Source: Methanosarcina barkeri MS
GTDB taxonomy: Archaea > Halobacteriota > Methanosarcinia > Methanosarcinales > Methanosarcinaceae
DNA length: 64,000 bases
Reading direction: 5' to 3'
Assembly: GCF_000970025.1 (NCBI RefSeq)
Contig: NZ_CP009528.1
Span: forward strand, 2,901,168-2,965,167
Both the position numbers and the translations under genes were made by a program. Below the pieces are notes generated by a model. The model was given only the letters and a program-made list of their open reading frames with translations. It searched no databases and had not been told where the DNA came from. Shown here in pieces: positions 53,257 to 61,600 of this stretch; position 1 is the first letter of the stretch; every line of letters starts with the position of its first letter.

Positions 53257-54949
53257 ATTCCAGGCTTATGTGGGCCCTCGACCTTTTGAAGAGAAAGATG
53301 AAGGTATTTTTTTCGGAAGAGCCCGTGAAGTTCGAGATCTTCTGTCCACAGTCATCGCACATCGTTTGGTTCTCGTCTATGCCCAGTCGGGTGCAGGTAA
53401 GACTTCCATTATCAATGCCGGACTTATTCCTCTTCTGAAGGGAAAACAGATTGAAGTTTTCCCGGTGGCGCGAGTCAAAGGCACAATTTTGGAAAATACA
53501 AAAACTGACGAGATTTCGAACATATATGTCTTTAATACACTCACAAGCTGGGTTGAAGACGAGTATAATGTTAAGCGCTTGGCTAAAATGAAACTTGTTG
53601 ATTTTTTGAATGCACGAGAGCATAAGATGGATGACTATGGTATGCCATTACGCCGTGCCGTTATCTTCGATCAGTTTGAGGAAATCTTCTCTTTGTATCA
53701 GGACCGCTGGAAAGATAGAGAGGGCTTCTTTGAGCAAGTAAACACTGCTCTGGAAGCAGATCCCCTTTTAAGGGTGGTTTTTGTCATTCGGGAAGATTTT
53801 ATAGCTCAGCTAGATCCTTATGAAGATCCTCTTCCCGAAAGGATGTGGACGCGTTTTCACATGGAGCGGCTGCACCGTGAGGATGCGCTGCTTGCGATCA
53901 AAGAACCGGTGAAAAAAGCTGATCGCTTTTTTGCAGAAGGTGTGGCAGAAAAACTTGTCGACGATTTGCTGAAGATTCGAGTTGAGACAATGCCAGGCAA
54001 GACCGCTGAAGTACCAGGCGAGTTCATAGAAGCTGTACAACTTCAGATAGTATGCCAGAAACTCTGGAAGGAATTACCTCCAGATGAAAAGCAAATTACA
54101 TTTCAGCACCTGAAAACCTATGGCAATGTAGAAGAGGTACTTTCCAGGTTTTACGAAGAGGCTATAAGGACAGCGACAGAGAAAGCCGGCATTGATGAGG
54201 AGGGCCTGCGCAGATTATGCGATAAAAAGCTGATCACGGAGACAGGGACACGAGGAATGGTGTACCGGGCTCCAGAGTCAACCTGTGGTGTTCCCAATGC
54301 ATCCATTGACGTGCTTGAAAGCATGCACCTCATTAGAGCAGAATGGCGGGCAGGTGCGCGCTGGTATGAACTCGCACACGACAGTTTTATCAAACCGATA
54401 CAAGATTCTAATAAGGTTTTTAATGATGAACTGACAGAGAAAAAAAGGGTAGAGGAAAAGAGGGCAGAGAAAGAAAAGCTAGAGAAAGAATGGGCTGAAA
54501 AAGAAAGGGCAGAGAAAGAACGACTAGAGAAAGAGTGGGCAGAGAAAGAACGACTAGAGAAAGAAAGGAGAAGAAGCCGCATTATTAAAGTACTTGCAGT
54601 TTTTTCAATTGCCATTTTAATTCTAGCCGGATTTGCAGTATATCTGTGGATTAACGCTGAAGAAAAGAATAAAGAAGCTCGCGTTTCATACTTAAATTTA
54701 CAATCTAATACTCTTCGGGGAGATCCCAAGAATTTAGATATAAGTGTTCTTCTCGCTATTGAATCATTTCAAATTAGTAGGAAGTTGAATGATGATTTCT
54801 TGACGCGCCTGTCAATTTTGGGGTTTACTAATAGGCTGGATGCTGAGCAGTTAATGTTGGAAGCTGAGCAGTTAATACGTCAGGAATTATTATTCATACC
54901 GCATCGTGGTGTGGTTCTGAGCCATGATGGTCCGGTATATAACGTTTAG
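53246..54949 (+). CDS. STAND NTPase-WD40 protein, N-terminal part (gene interrupted by IS)
   Basis: 567 residues before the reading frame meets a stop (TAG 54947) supplied by the left end of the IS. The start YVGPRPFEEKDEGIFFGR is the entry motif of nSTAND1 ATPases. Walker A is AQSGAGKTS (Lys52) and Walker B is AVIFDQFEEIFSL (about residues 136-148). A winged-helix-like region follows (about 280-385), then a Glu/Lys/Arg coiled coil (about 393-445) and a membrane helix, IIKVLAVFSIAILILAGFAVY (about 448-468). The first WD40 unit begins at the cut (VLSHDGPVYNV). The remaining repeats continue at 56091. STAND proteins act as ATP-dependent switches triggered by ligand binding. Confidence 0.9.
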   Translation: MVPEFQAYVGPRPFEEKDEGIFFGRAREVRDLLSTVIAHRLVLVYAQSGAGKTSIINAGLIPLLKGKQIEVFPVARVKGTILENTKTDEISNIYVFNTLTSWVEDEYNVKRLAKMKLVDFLNAREHKMDDYGMPLRRAVIFDQFEEIFSLYQDRWKDREGFFEQVNTALEADPLLRVVFVIREDFIAQLDPYEDPLPERMWTRFHMERLHREDALLAIKEPVKKADRFFAEGVAEKLVDDLLKIRVETMPGKTAEVPGEFIEAVQLQIVCQKLWKELPPDEKQITFQHLKTYGNVEEVLSRFYEEAIRTATEKAGIDEEGLRRLCDKKLITETGTRGMVYRAPESTCGVPNASIDVLESMHLIRAEWRAGARWYELAHDSFIKPIQDSNKVFNDELTEKKRVEEKRAEKEKLEKEWAEKERAEKERLEKEWAEKERLEKERRRSRIIKVLAVFSIAILILAGFAVYLWINAEEKNKEARVSYLNLQSNTLRGDPKNLDISVLLAIESFQISRKLNDDFLTRLSILGFTNRLDAEQLMLEAEQLIRQELLFIPHRGVVLSHDGPVYNV

Positions 54950-56085
54950 GAGTTACGCAGTTGGCTCCTAGCATATTGTTTTTTCCAAACTTTCAAATAT
55001 TTGAATTAATTTAACGTGTATTGGGGATTCCTTAAGTATTCTGTCACTGCCACTCTTCTAATTTTCATAGCACTTTCAAACCAGGATATTCCACTTTTGA
55101 TTCTTTGTAATTCCAGTCTAAGAAAAGCTCTTAATGAGAACATTATATGTGCTCTTTGTGATTCTTCCTTTCTTGCCTGACATTTTTCGACACCACAGAA
55201 CTGTTTTATTCCCCTATGATATTCCTCAATTTTCCATGACTTCTTTGCCAAATCTTCACGTTTTGCTTCATCCATCTCTTGCACATCTGTAACCCAGTGT
55301 TGCGTGTCTCCATTTTTTGAAACTATCCTAAACACCTTTACAAATCCATATGCTTTGAGGTGAACCACACGTCCTTTTGGAGGAATATCTACTGTTTCAA
55401 GTGGCACATTTCCCTTGTTGTCAGGATTTACCAAACGATTATTTTTCAATCTTGTAAGGAAATGCCACTCTTTCTGTCTAATGGCTTTAAGGTTTTTCAC
55501 ACTTGCATACCATGTATCAAATAAAACGAATTTGGGATTAAAACCACGTTCTTCGGCCTTGTCAAGCATATCACGGAAATGGTCATTCTTTGTTTTGTCG
55601 TCTACATCGATGTTATAAATTCGAAAATCGATAGGTATAACGGTTGTACCGTCAGTCCAAACTAAGGTAACCAGGCCTATTCCCTTTACAGTACGATGAT
55701 GTTTTCCACTCCACATACGACGAACAAAAGCAATTTCTTCTGCGTATGGTTTATCTAATGTTGAATCATCAACAATTAGGTATCCTCCCTTAAGCTTGAC
55801 ATAACTTTTTACTTCCTCCCATAGTGCTTCCGTGTCTGGAGGTTGCCTTTGAAGGCAACGAGTAAAAGCATCATGAGAAGGAGCATTAGCTATGTCTGGA
55901 TAACATCTAGCAGCTTCAGTACAGCTAAAAACGTTAGAAGCCGCAATGAGAAAATTAATGTAGTCAATGTCGGTACACTTAGGTGGATTTATGTCCATAA
56001 CTCCGTACGTTTTTAGAGAAACACTAAGCCATAAGTATATTTATAAAGATATCAAGTTTTCGGCATTTTAACTGCGTAAGTCCTA
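54947..56085. mobile_element. Complete IS element (DDE transposase) in the STAND-WD40 gene
   Basis: 1139 bp. The left end TAGGAGTTACGCAGTT (54947-54962) and the inverse of the right end (56070-56085) match except for one base. The 5-bp sequence ACGTT flanks it on both sides (54942-54946 and 56086-56090), a fresh target duplication. One transposase gene lies inside on the minus strand. Excising the element with one ACGTT joins GPVYNV to VFSSNGKY in frame. Confidence 0.92.
55006..55998 (-). CDS. DDE transposase of the IS element
   Basis: 330 residues. The acidic residues are visible in LIVDDSTLDKPYAEEI (about residue 77), FVLFDTWYASVKNL (about 160) and KSWKIEEYHRGIKQFCGVEK (about 255), a DDE set with the Y-x2-R-like motif of the IS4/IS701 group. 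The exact family was not determined. ATG 55998 is 87 bp inside the right end. The gene is intact, so the element may be mobile and could also move the three MITEs that share its ends. Confidence 0.9.
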   Translation of the reverse strand: MDINPPKCTDIDYINFLIAASNVFSCTEAARCYPDIANAPSHDAFTRCLQRQPPDTEALWEEVKSYVKLKGGYLIVDDSTLDKPYAEEIAFVRRMWSGKHHRTVKGIGLVTLVWTDGTTVIPIDFRIYNIDVDDKTKNDHFRDMLDKAEERGFNPKFVLFDTWYASVKNLKAIRQKEWHFLTRLKNNRLVNPDNKGNVPLETVDIPPKGRVVHLKAYGFVKVFRIVSKNGDTQHWVTDVQEMDEAKREDLAKKSWKIEEYHRGIKQFCGVEKCQARKEESQRAHIMFSLRAFLRLELQRIKSGISWFESAMKIRRVAVTEYLRNPQYTLN

Positions 56086-56090
56086 ACGTT

Positions 56091-58127
56091 GTGTTCAGCT
56101 CCAATGGGAAATACGTAGCTACGGCAAGTCGTGGCAATACGTCATGTATATGGGATGCAGCTACAGGTGAACAAATTTTTGTTCTGAGCCATGATGGTCA
56201 GGTAAATGATATTAATTTCAGTTCGGATGGAAAATATATCGCAACGGCGAGCAATGATAATACGTCATGCGTATGGGATGCAGTTACAGGTAAAAAAATT
56301 TTTGTTCTGAATCATACTGGTGCGGTAGCTGATGTTGTGTTCAGCCCTGATGGAAAATACATAGCTACGGTAAGTTATGACAATACAGCACGTTTATGGG
56401 ATACAGCTACAGGTAAACAAATTTTTGTTCTGAGCCATGATGGTCCAGTAAATGACGTTGTGTTCAGTCCTGATGGGAAATACGTAGCTACGGCGAGTGA
56501 TGACAACACAGCACGTTTATGGAACGCATATACAGGTGAACAAATTTTTGTTCTGAACCATGATGGTCTGGTATATAATGTTGTATTCAGTCCTGATGGA
56601 AAATACATTGCTACGGCGAGTTTTGACAGTACAGCATGCGTATGGAACGCATATACAGGTGAACAAATTTTTGCTCTTAAACATGACAGTTTAACGTATA
56701 ATGGTGAGGTGAAGAGTGTTGTATTTAGTCCTGATGGAAAATACATCGCTACGGCGAGTAATGACAATACAGCACGTTTATGGAACGCATATACAGGTGA
56801 ACAAATTTTTGTTCGGCAACATAGTAATTGGGTGAATGATGTTGTGTTCAGTCCCGATGGAAAGTACATTGCTACAGCGAGCGGTGACAATACATCACGC
56901 GTATATGACGCATTTAAAGGTAAACTAATTTTTGTTCTGAACCATGATGATTGGGTGAAGAATGTTGTATTCAGTCCTGATGGAAAATACATAGCTACAG
57001 CGAGTGGTGACAAAACTGCACGTTTATGGGATACAGCTACAGAAGTTCTAAACCATAATGATACAGTGAATAATGTTGTGTTCAGTCCTGATGGAAAATA
57101 CATAGCTACAGCGAGTGATGACAACACAGCACGTTTATGGAACGCATATACAGATAAAGAAATTTTTGTTCTGAGCCATGATGCTCTGGTAGCTGATGTT
57201 GTGTTCAGTCCTGATGGAAAATACATCGCTACGGCGAGTTATGACAATACATCACGCGTATGGAATGCAGCTACAGGTAAACAAATTACTGTTCTGAACC
57301 ATGATGGTTGGGTGACTAGTGTTGCATTCAGTTCTGATGGAAAATACGTAGCCACGGCGAGTTTAGACAACACAGCACGCATATGGAATGCATCTACAGA
57401 TGAACAAATTTTTGTTCTGAACCATAGTAATTGGGTAAAGAAGGTTGCCTTCAGCCCTGACGGAAAATACATTGCTACGGCGAGTTGTGATAATACATCA
57501 CGTTTATGGGATGTATCAACAGGTAAAGAAATTTTTGTTCTGAGCCATGATGATTGGGTGAATAATGTTGCTTTCAGTCCTGATGGAAAATACATCGTAA
57601 CAGCGAGTGGTGACAACACATCATGCGTATGGAACGCATCTACAGGTAAACAAATTTTTGTTCTGAGCCATGATGGTCCAGTAAATGATGTTGTGTTCAG
57701 CCCTGATGGAAAATACATAGCTACAGCAAGCAAGGACAACACAGCACGCATATGGGATGCAGCTACAGGTAAAGCTTTTGTTCTGAGCCATGATGGTTGG
57801 GTGAATGACGTTGTGTTCAGTCCTGATGGAAAATATATCGCTACGGCTAGTAATGACCATAAAGCACGCATATGGGATGCAGCTACAGGTAAACAAGCTT
57901 TTGTTCTGAGCCATGATGGTTGGGTGAATGACGTTGTGTTCAGTCCTGATAGAAAATACATTGCTACGGCGAGTGCTGATAGTACTGCAAGGCTGTGGAC
58001 GTGTAGCACTAAAGAAGATCTTATAAATGAAGCCAGCAATCGTTTAACCCGAAATCTCCTCCCCGAAGAATGGGAAGAATATATGGGTGATGAGCCTTAT
58101 CACAAAACGTTTCCAAATTTACCATAA
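56091..58127 (+). CDS. STAND NTPase-WD40 protein, C-terminal WD40 part (gene interrupted by IS)
   Basis: 678 residues from the IS junction (first codon GTG) to the stop. It consists of 16 WD40 repeats of mostly 41 residues, consensus VFSPDGKYIATASxDNTARLW then NAxTGEQIFVLSHDGxVxDV. One repeat carries a five-residue insert (about residues 196-200) and one is four residues short. Most pairs differ at only a few sites. The end is NEASNRLTRNLLPEEWEEYM. Sixteen repeats suit two beta-propellers. Without the IS it is the sensor part of a 1245-residue protein starting at 53246. As it stands it has no ribosome binding site. Confidence 0.9.
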   Translation: MFSSNGKYVATASRGNTSCIWDAATGEQIFVLSHDGQVNDINFSSDGKYIATASNDNTSCVWDAVTGKKIFVLNHTGAVADVVFSPDGKYIATVSYDNTARLWDTATGKQIFVLSHDGPVNDVVFSPDGKYVATASDDNTARLWNAYTGEQIFVLNHDGLVYNVVFSPDGKYIATASFDSTACVWNAYTGEQIFALKHDSLTYNGEVKSVVFSPDGKYIATASNDNTARLWNAYTGEQIFVRQHSNWVNDVVFSPDGKYIATASGDNTSRVYDAFKGKLIFVLNHDDWVKNVVFSPDGKYIATASGDKTARLWDTATEVLNHNDTVNNVVFSPDGKYIATASDDNTARLWNAYTDKEIFVLSHDALVADVVFSPDGKYIATASYDNTSRVWNAATGKQITVLNHDGWVTSVAFSSDGKYVATASLDNTARIWNASTDEQIFVLNHSNWVKKVAFSPDGKYIATASCDNTSRLWDVSTGKEIFVLSHDDWVNNVAFSPDGKYIVTASGDNTSCVWNASTGKQIFVLSHDGPVNDVVFSPDGKYIATASKDNTARIWDAATGKAFVLSHDGWVNDVVFSPDGKYIATASNDHKARIWDAATGKQAFVLSHDGWVNDVVFSPDRKYIATASADSTARLWTCSTKEDLINEASNRLTRNLLPEEWEEYMGDEPYHKTFPNLP

Positions 58128-58435
58128 ATGTTTCAAATATAGGACTTACGCACTTGAAGCACAAAATCAAGTACAACAGAAGTTATAGTTGAATTTATGC
58201 TTTAGACAGTTAAATTTTTAATGCTATTTATTTTTTCATTCAACCGCGTAAGTCATAATTAATATAAAAGTAGGGTAATAGGTCAGAAAGTAGTTCATTT
58301 TATACAAACGTCTTATTTTATAAAAGTATATTTATATATATAGTTTGTCATGTATTATATGTGTAATCTCTATCATGTATGTATAATCTTATCCTTTTTT
58401 ATTACAAATATACAAGTCATATTGGGAGGCGTAAA
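58128..58435. other. Intergenic with MITE copy 2
   Basis: Contains the MITE at 58140-58257 and a possible TATA element (TTTATATATATAG, 58329-58341) for the TPR gene. Confidence 0.5.
58140..58257. mobile_element. 118-bp MITE, copy 2
   Basis: Left end TAGGACTTACGCACTTGAAG as in copy 1; right end TTCAACCGCGTAAGTCATA with two or three changes. The same length as copies 1 and 3. It inserted 13 nt after the stop of the WD40 gene. No clear target duplication remains. Confidence 0.8.
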
Positions 58436-59635
58436 ATGAAAGAAATGATATGTGGTAAAACACGCAAAGGATATGCCCTCATAATGGTTTTAGGAATAAC
58501 GACGCTGGCACTTTTAATACTGGAAAGTATCACAGGCGCAGCAGATACAGGAAATGATTCGGCTATTTCGCAGAATGCTACATTTTGGTATAACAAAGGA
58601 GTTGCCCTTGATAGTATGAGTAAATATAATGAGTCAATCCAAGCTTATGATAAAGCCATAGAGATAAACCCGAACTATTCCTTTGCCTGGAATAACAAAG
58701 GCGATGCCCTTTCTAATTTAGGTAAATATAATGAGTCAATCCAAGCTTATGATAAAGTTATAGAGATATACCCGAACTATTCCTTTGTCTGGAATAACAA
58801 AGGCGATGCCCTTTCTAATTTAGGTAAATATAATGAGTCAATCCAAGCTTATGATAAAGCTATAGAGATAGACCCGAAAGATTTACATGCCTGGAATAGC
58901 AAGGGCATAGCTTTTGATGAGATGGGTAAATATGAAGAAGCAATCCAAATTTATGATAAAGTTATAGAAATAGACCCAAACTATTTCTATGCCTGGTATA
59001 ACAAAGGCATCGCCCTTTCTGATTTAGGTAGATATAATGAGTCAATCCAAGCTTATGATAAAGCCATAGAGATAAAACCAAACTATTCCTTTGCCTGGAA
59101 TAACAAAGGTGTTGCTCTTGATAATTTGGGTAGATATGAGGAAGCAATCCAAGCTTATGATAAAGCCATAGAGATAAAACCAAACTATTCTTTTGCCTGG
59201 AATAACAAAGGTAATGTCCTTTCTGATTTAGGTAAATATAATGAGTCAATCCAAGCTTATGATAAAGCCATAGAAATAGACCCGAAAGATTCCGATACTT
59301 GGTATAACAAAGGTAATGCCCTTTCTGATTTAGGTAAATATAATGAGTCAATCCAAGCTTATGATAAGGTCATAGAGATAGACCCAAATTATTTCAACGC
59401 CTGGTATAACAAAGGTGTTGTTCTTGATAATTGGGGTAAATATGAAGAAGCAGTCCAAGTTTATGCTAAAGCCATAGAAATAAACCCAAAAGATTCTGAT
59501 GCCTGGCATAACAAGGGTATTGCTCTTGATAAACTTGGCAGGCATGAAAAAGCGGTGGTATGCTACAACAAAGCTAAAGAGGTTAACACAACAACAATCT
59601 TCCCTCTAGAGAATAACACGACAACAATTGTCTGA
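58436..59635 (+). CDS. Membrane or exported TPR-repeat protein
   Basis: 399 residues from ATG 58436 (MKEMICGKTRKGYALIMVLG), behind GGGAGG. The N-terminal hydrophobic segment YALIMVLGITTLALLILES is a signal or anchor. From about residue 48 there are about ten 34-residue TPR units (AWNNKGDALSNLGKYNESIQ then AYDKAIEIDPK). The units are strongly alike. TPR arrays bind protein partners. It follows the STAND-WD40 gene on the same strand but has its own leader; a link with that system is possible and unproven. Confidence 0.88.
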   Translation: MKEMICGKTRKGYALIMVLGITTLALLILESITGAADTGNDSAISQNATFWYNKGVALDSMSKYNESIQAYDKAIEINPNYSFAWNNKGDALSNLGKYNESIQAYDKVIEIYPNYSFVWNNKGDALSNLGKYNESIQAYDKAIEIDPKDLHAWNSKGIAFDEMGKYEEAIQIYDKVIEIDPNYFYAWYNKGIALSDLGRYNESIQAYDKAIEIKPNYSFAWNNKGVALDNLGRYEEAIQAYDKAIEIKPNYSFAWNNKGNVLSDLGKYNESIQAYDKAIEIDPKDSDTWYNKGNALSDLGKYNESIQAYDKVIEIDPNYFNAWYNKGVVLDNWGKYEEAVQVYAKAIEINPKDSDAWHNKGIALDKLGRHEKAVVCYNKAKEVNTTTIFPLENNTTTIV

Positions 59636-60194
59636 TGATGGACAGAGAGCAGAACATCTCACATAGGCAATATTATTATAATAATAGTTCTCAAAGTGTC
59701 TTTGCTTGGTTGTAATTTCAGAGTATTTCGAGAAAGTTCAATATTTGGCAGGTTGTTTAAATAAATATATAAACAATTTATTTTGTCAAATGCTTATCAA
59801 ATATTTTACAAGATATGAATGATGGATCGTGAAGTCTGTTGCTGAAAATCGCAAGCTTAAAAGAAGATATCAAACCTGGACAAACAACATAAATCTGGAG
59901 ACGTTTTAATATTTTCGAGTTTTTGACGATGGCGGTTAACTGCCAGCAGAATCAATGCCAATTTTTGATTATCTCAAAAATATTAAAAAATCTCGAATAG
60001 GAAGAAACAATAAGCGAAGGTCAATCCGTAATGACCGAATAAAGGTTCAAAATTTGCCTTATCGTGAAAGCGTGCTAACTTGTTTCATGGTGTCGACGTA
60101 TCATAAAACGATAAACAAAAAAATGGAGGGACAAGAAATACGAAGAAAAATATTGGAGAGAGATATACTCTCTCCAATATAGGGTGTAGAGAAC
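59636..60194. other. Intergenic with a strong hairpin
   Basis: No gene accepted; a 75-residue frame at 59955 lacks a ribosome binding site and any domain. The perfect hairpin at 60150-60180 is described separately. Confidence 0.5.
60150..60180. promoter_or_regulatory. Perfect 13-bp hairpin upstream of the small secreted protein gene
   Basis: The stem ATATTGGAGAGAG (60150-60162) pairs without mismatch with CTCTCTCCAATAT (60168-60180) around a five-base loop. It ends 14 nt before the ATG at 60195. It would lie in the leader of that gene and could hide or expose its start region. It contains GGAG itself. Confidence 0.5.
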
Positions 60195-60557
60195 ATGAGA
60201 AAAGATATAAAATTGATAGTGATAATGCTGTTAATCTGCGCCTTAATTGAGATAGCATCGGCCTCGATGTCTAATCCACAAGGTGGTTCCAACAATCGGC
60301 AAGTTTCCGAGTCCGCATCCCCACCTTCCGCTGATATAATGGCGAAAACCAGCATGCAAGGCGAAAACTTGCAGTTGAAAGCGGAAAAAGTTGCCGATAT
60401 CAACTGGCAAAGCGCCTCCTCCAAAGCTAAAGGAGGTAAACATACCACAAAAACGGATTTCCGTTCCCGTGTGGAAGATAGCTCCAGCAAAACATCCAGA
60501 GACGAAGATGTAAAAACCTCTGCCTCAGGCAATACCAACAAACAACAGGGCACCTGA
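60195..60557 (+). CDS. Small secreted Ser/Lys-rich protein of unknown function
   Basis: 120 residues. The signal peptide LIVIMLLICALIEIASA is followed by a hydrophilic tail without cysteines or aromatic core (KTDFRSRVEDSSSKTSRDED), likely unstructured. No family recognised. The ribosome binding site is weak (GGGTG) and the hairpin at 60150 lies directly upstream. It could be a small surface peptide. Confidence is moderate because composition alone does not prove coding. Confidence 0.55.
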   Translation: MRKDIKLIVIMLLICALIEIASASMSNPQGGSNNRQVSESASPPSADIMAKTSMQGENLQLKAEKVADINWQSASSKAKGGKHTTKTDFRSRVEDSSSKTSRDEDVKTSASGNTNKQQGT

Positions 60558-61147
60558 TTAACGCATTAACAAAAACCCAGACAGCTCTAAATTGGAGAGA
60601 AAAACACTAACAGGCTATGAAGTAGTTTAGGACTCACGCATTTGAGGTACAAAATCAAATTCAATAGGCCTTATGGTTAGATTTGTGTTTTATACAGTTA
60701 AGGGCTTAATGCTATTGATTTCTCAGTTCAACCGCGTAAGTCCTAAAATATTTCAAACTCATCTCTATGAATTAAATTTTATTGGATAATAAGTATTTTT
60801 GTTGATATTTTATAGTGTTTTGATACTAAGGAATGAAGAAGATATAATTTCACGATTTCTGGTATCTATATTGCCTTGGGCAACGTATATAAAACCATTT
60901 CAAAAATGAATATTTGAAATTATATTTTTATCATTCCTAAAGTAAAAGCACCGCTAAAGATACAGTTTATGAACAAGAACAAAGAGTAACTCAATTCATA
61001 GAAATGGAGTTCTGGTTATGAAAAGATATCAACAAACCAGAACTCTGTACCAAATACTGTAAATCCAGAAAGATAATATTATTCAGATATTATAAAAGAA
61101 AATTTGACCACAACCTTTCTAAAAGAAAGCTTGGCCAAAGATTTTTT
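60558..61147. other. Intergenic with MITE copy 3
   Basis: No gene seen apart from the MITE at 60628-60745. The stretch ATTGGAGAGAAAAACACT at about 60592 repeats part of the hairpin at 60152. Confidence 0.5.
60628..60745. mobile_element. 118-bp MITE, copy 3
   Basis: Ends TAGGACTCACGCATTTGA and TTCAACCGCGTAAGTCCTA, interior aligned with copies 1 and 2 (ACAAAATCAA..., TTTAATGCTATT). The same orientation and exactly the same length of 118 bp. No clear target duplication. Confidence 0.8.
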
Positions 61148-61510
61148 TCAGAATCTGAACCACACAAAGTAGATTGCAGGAGCAAGCATAGCCCAGAGGA
61201 GAAGCGAGTAAACCAGCCCTTTTTTCCACCCGGACCTGAGAATAAAATAACTTGCAGCAAGAGCGCAGCAAATGTCTGCCAGCATTCCCACAAGTGCACC
61301 TTTAGAAAGCTGTTCTGAGATCAGGAGCAGTTCACTTCCCTTATAATCTATGCTCAGGCCCAGAATTGCTGCCAGATATACTGCGGGAAAAGCTGCAAAA
61401 ACTCCTCCCAACCTGCCTCCGAACTTCTTTGCAACAATTGCGGAAATCGCAACAGCGCTTCCTCCAAAAAGAAAGCGGAGGAGAACCGGAAGTAGCTCTA
61501 TGTTCAGCAT
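61148..61510 (-). CDS. DUF3147 membrane protein, copy 2
   Basis: 120 residues from ATG 61510 (MLNIELLPVLLRFLFGGSAV), with GGGA upstream. Four hydrophobic segments; GGRLGGVFAAFPAVYLAAIL carries the family motif seen also in the protein at 42825. Function unknown. It follows dtdA on the same strand at 91 nt and may share its transcript. Confidence 0.8.
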   Translation of the reverse strand: MLNIELLPVLLRFLFGGSAVAISAIVAKKFGGRLGGVFAAFPAVYLAAILGLSIDYKGSELLLISEQLSKGALVGMLADICCALAASYFILRSGWKKGLVYSLLLWAMLAPAIYFVWFRF

Positions 61511-61600
61511 TGTATCCCTTTCTGTGTACTGGAGTGCTCCAGATACGCAGTAACACAATTTTTCTGGAGAATTGAACTTGTTATAAAGTTTGTTTTAATG

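Noticed and set aside
56375..58039. Long minus-strand frames antisense to the WD40 repeats (283 and 266 residues)
   Set aside because: Shadow frames created by the repeat period; the plus strand encodes clear WD40 units.
59955..60182. 75-residue plus-strand frame
   Set aside because: Lacks a ribosome binding site and any recognisable motif, and ends inside the perfect hairpin at 60150.
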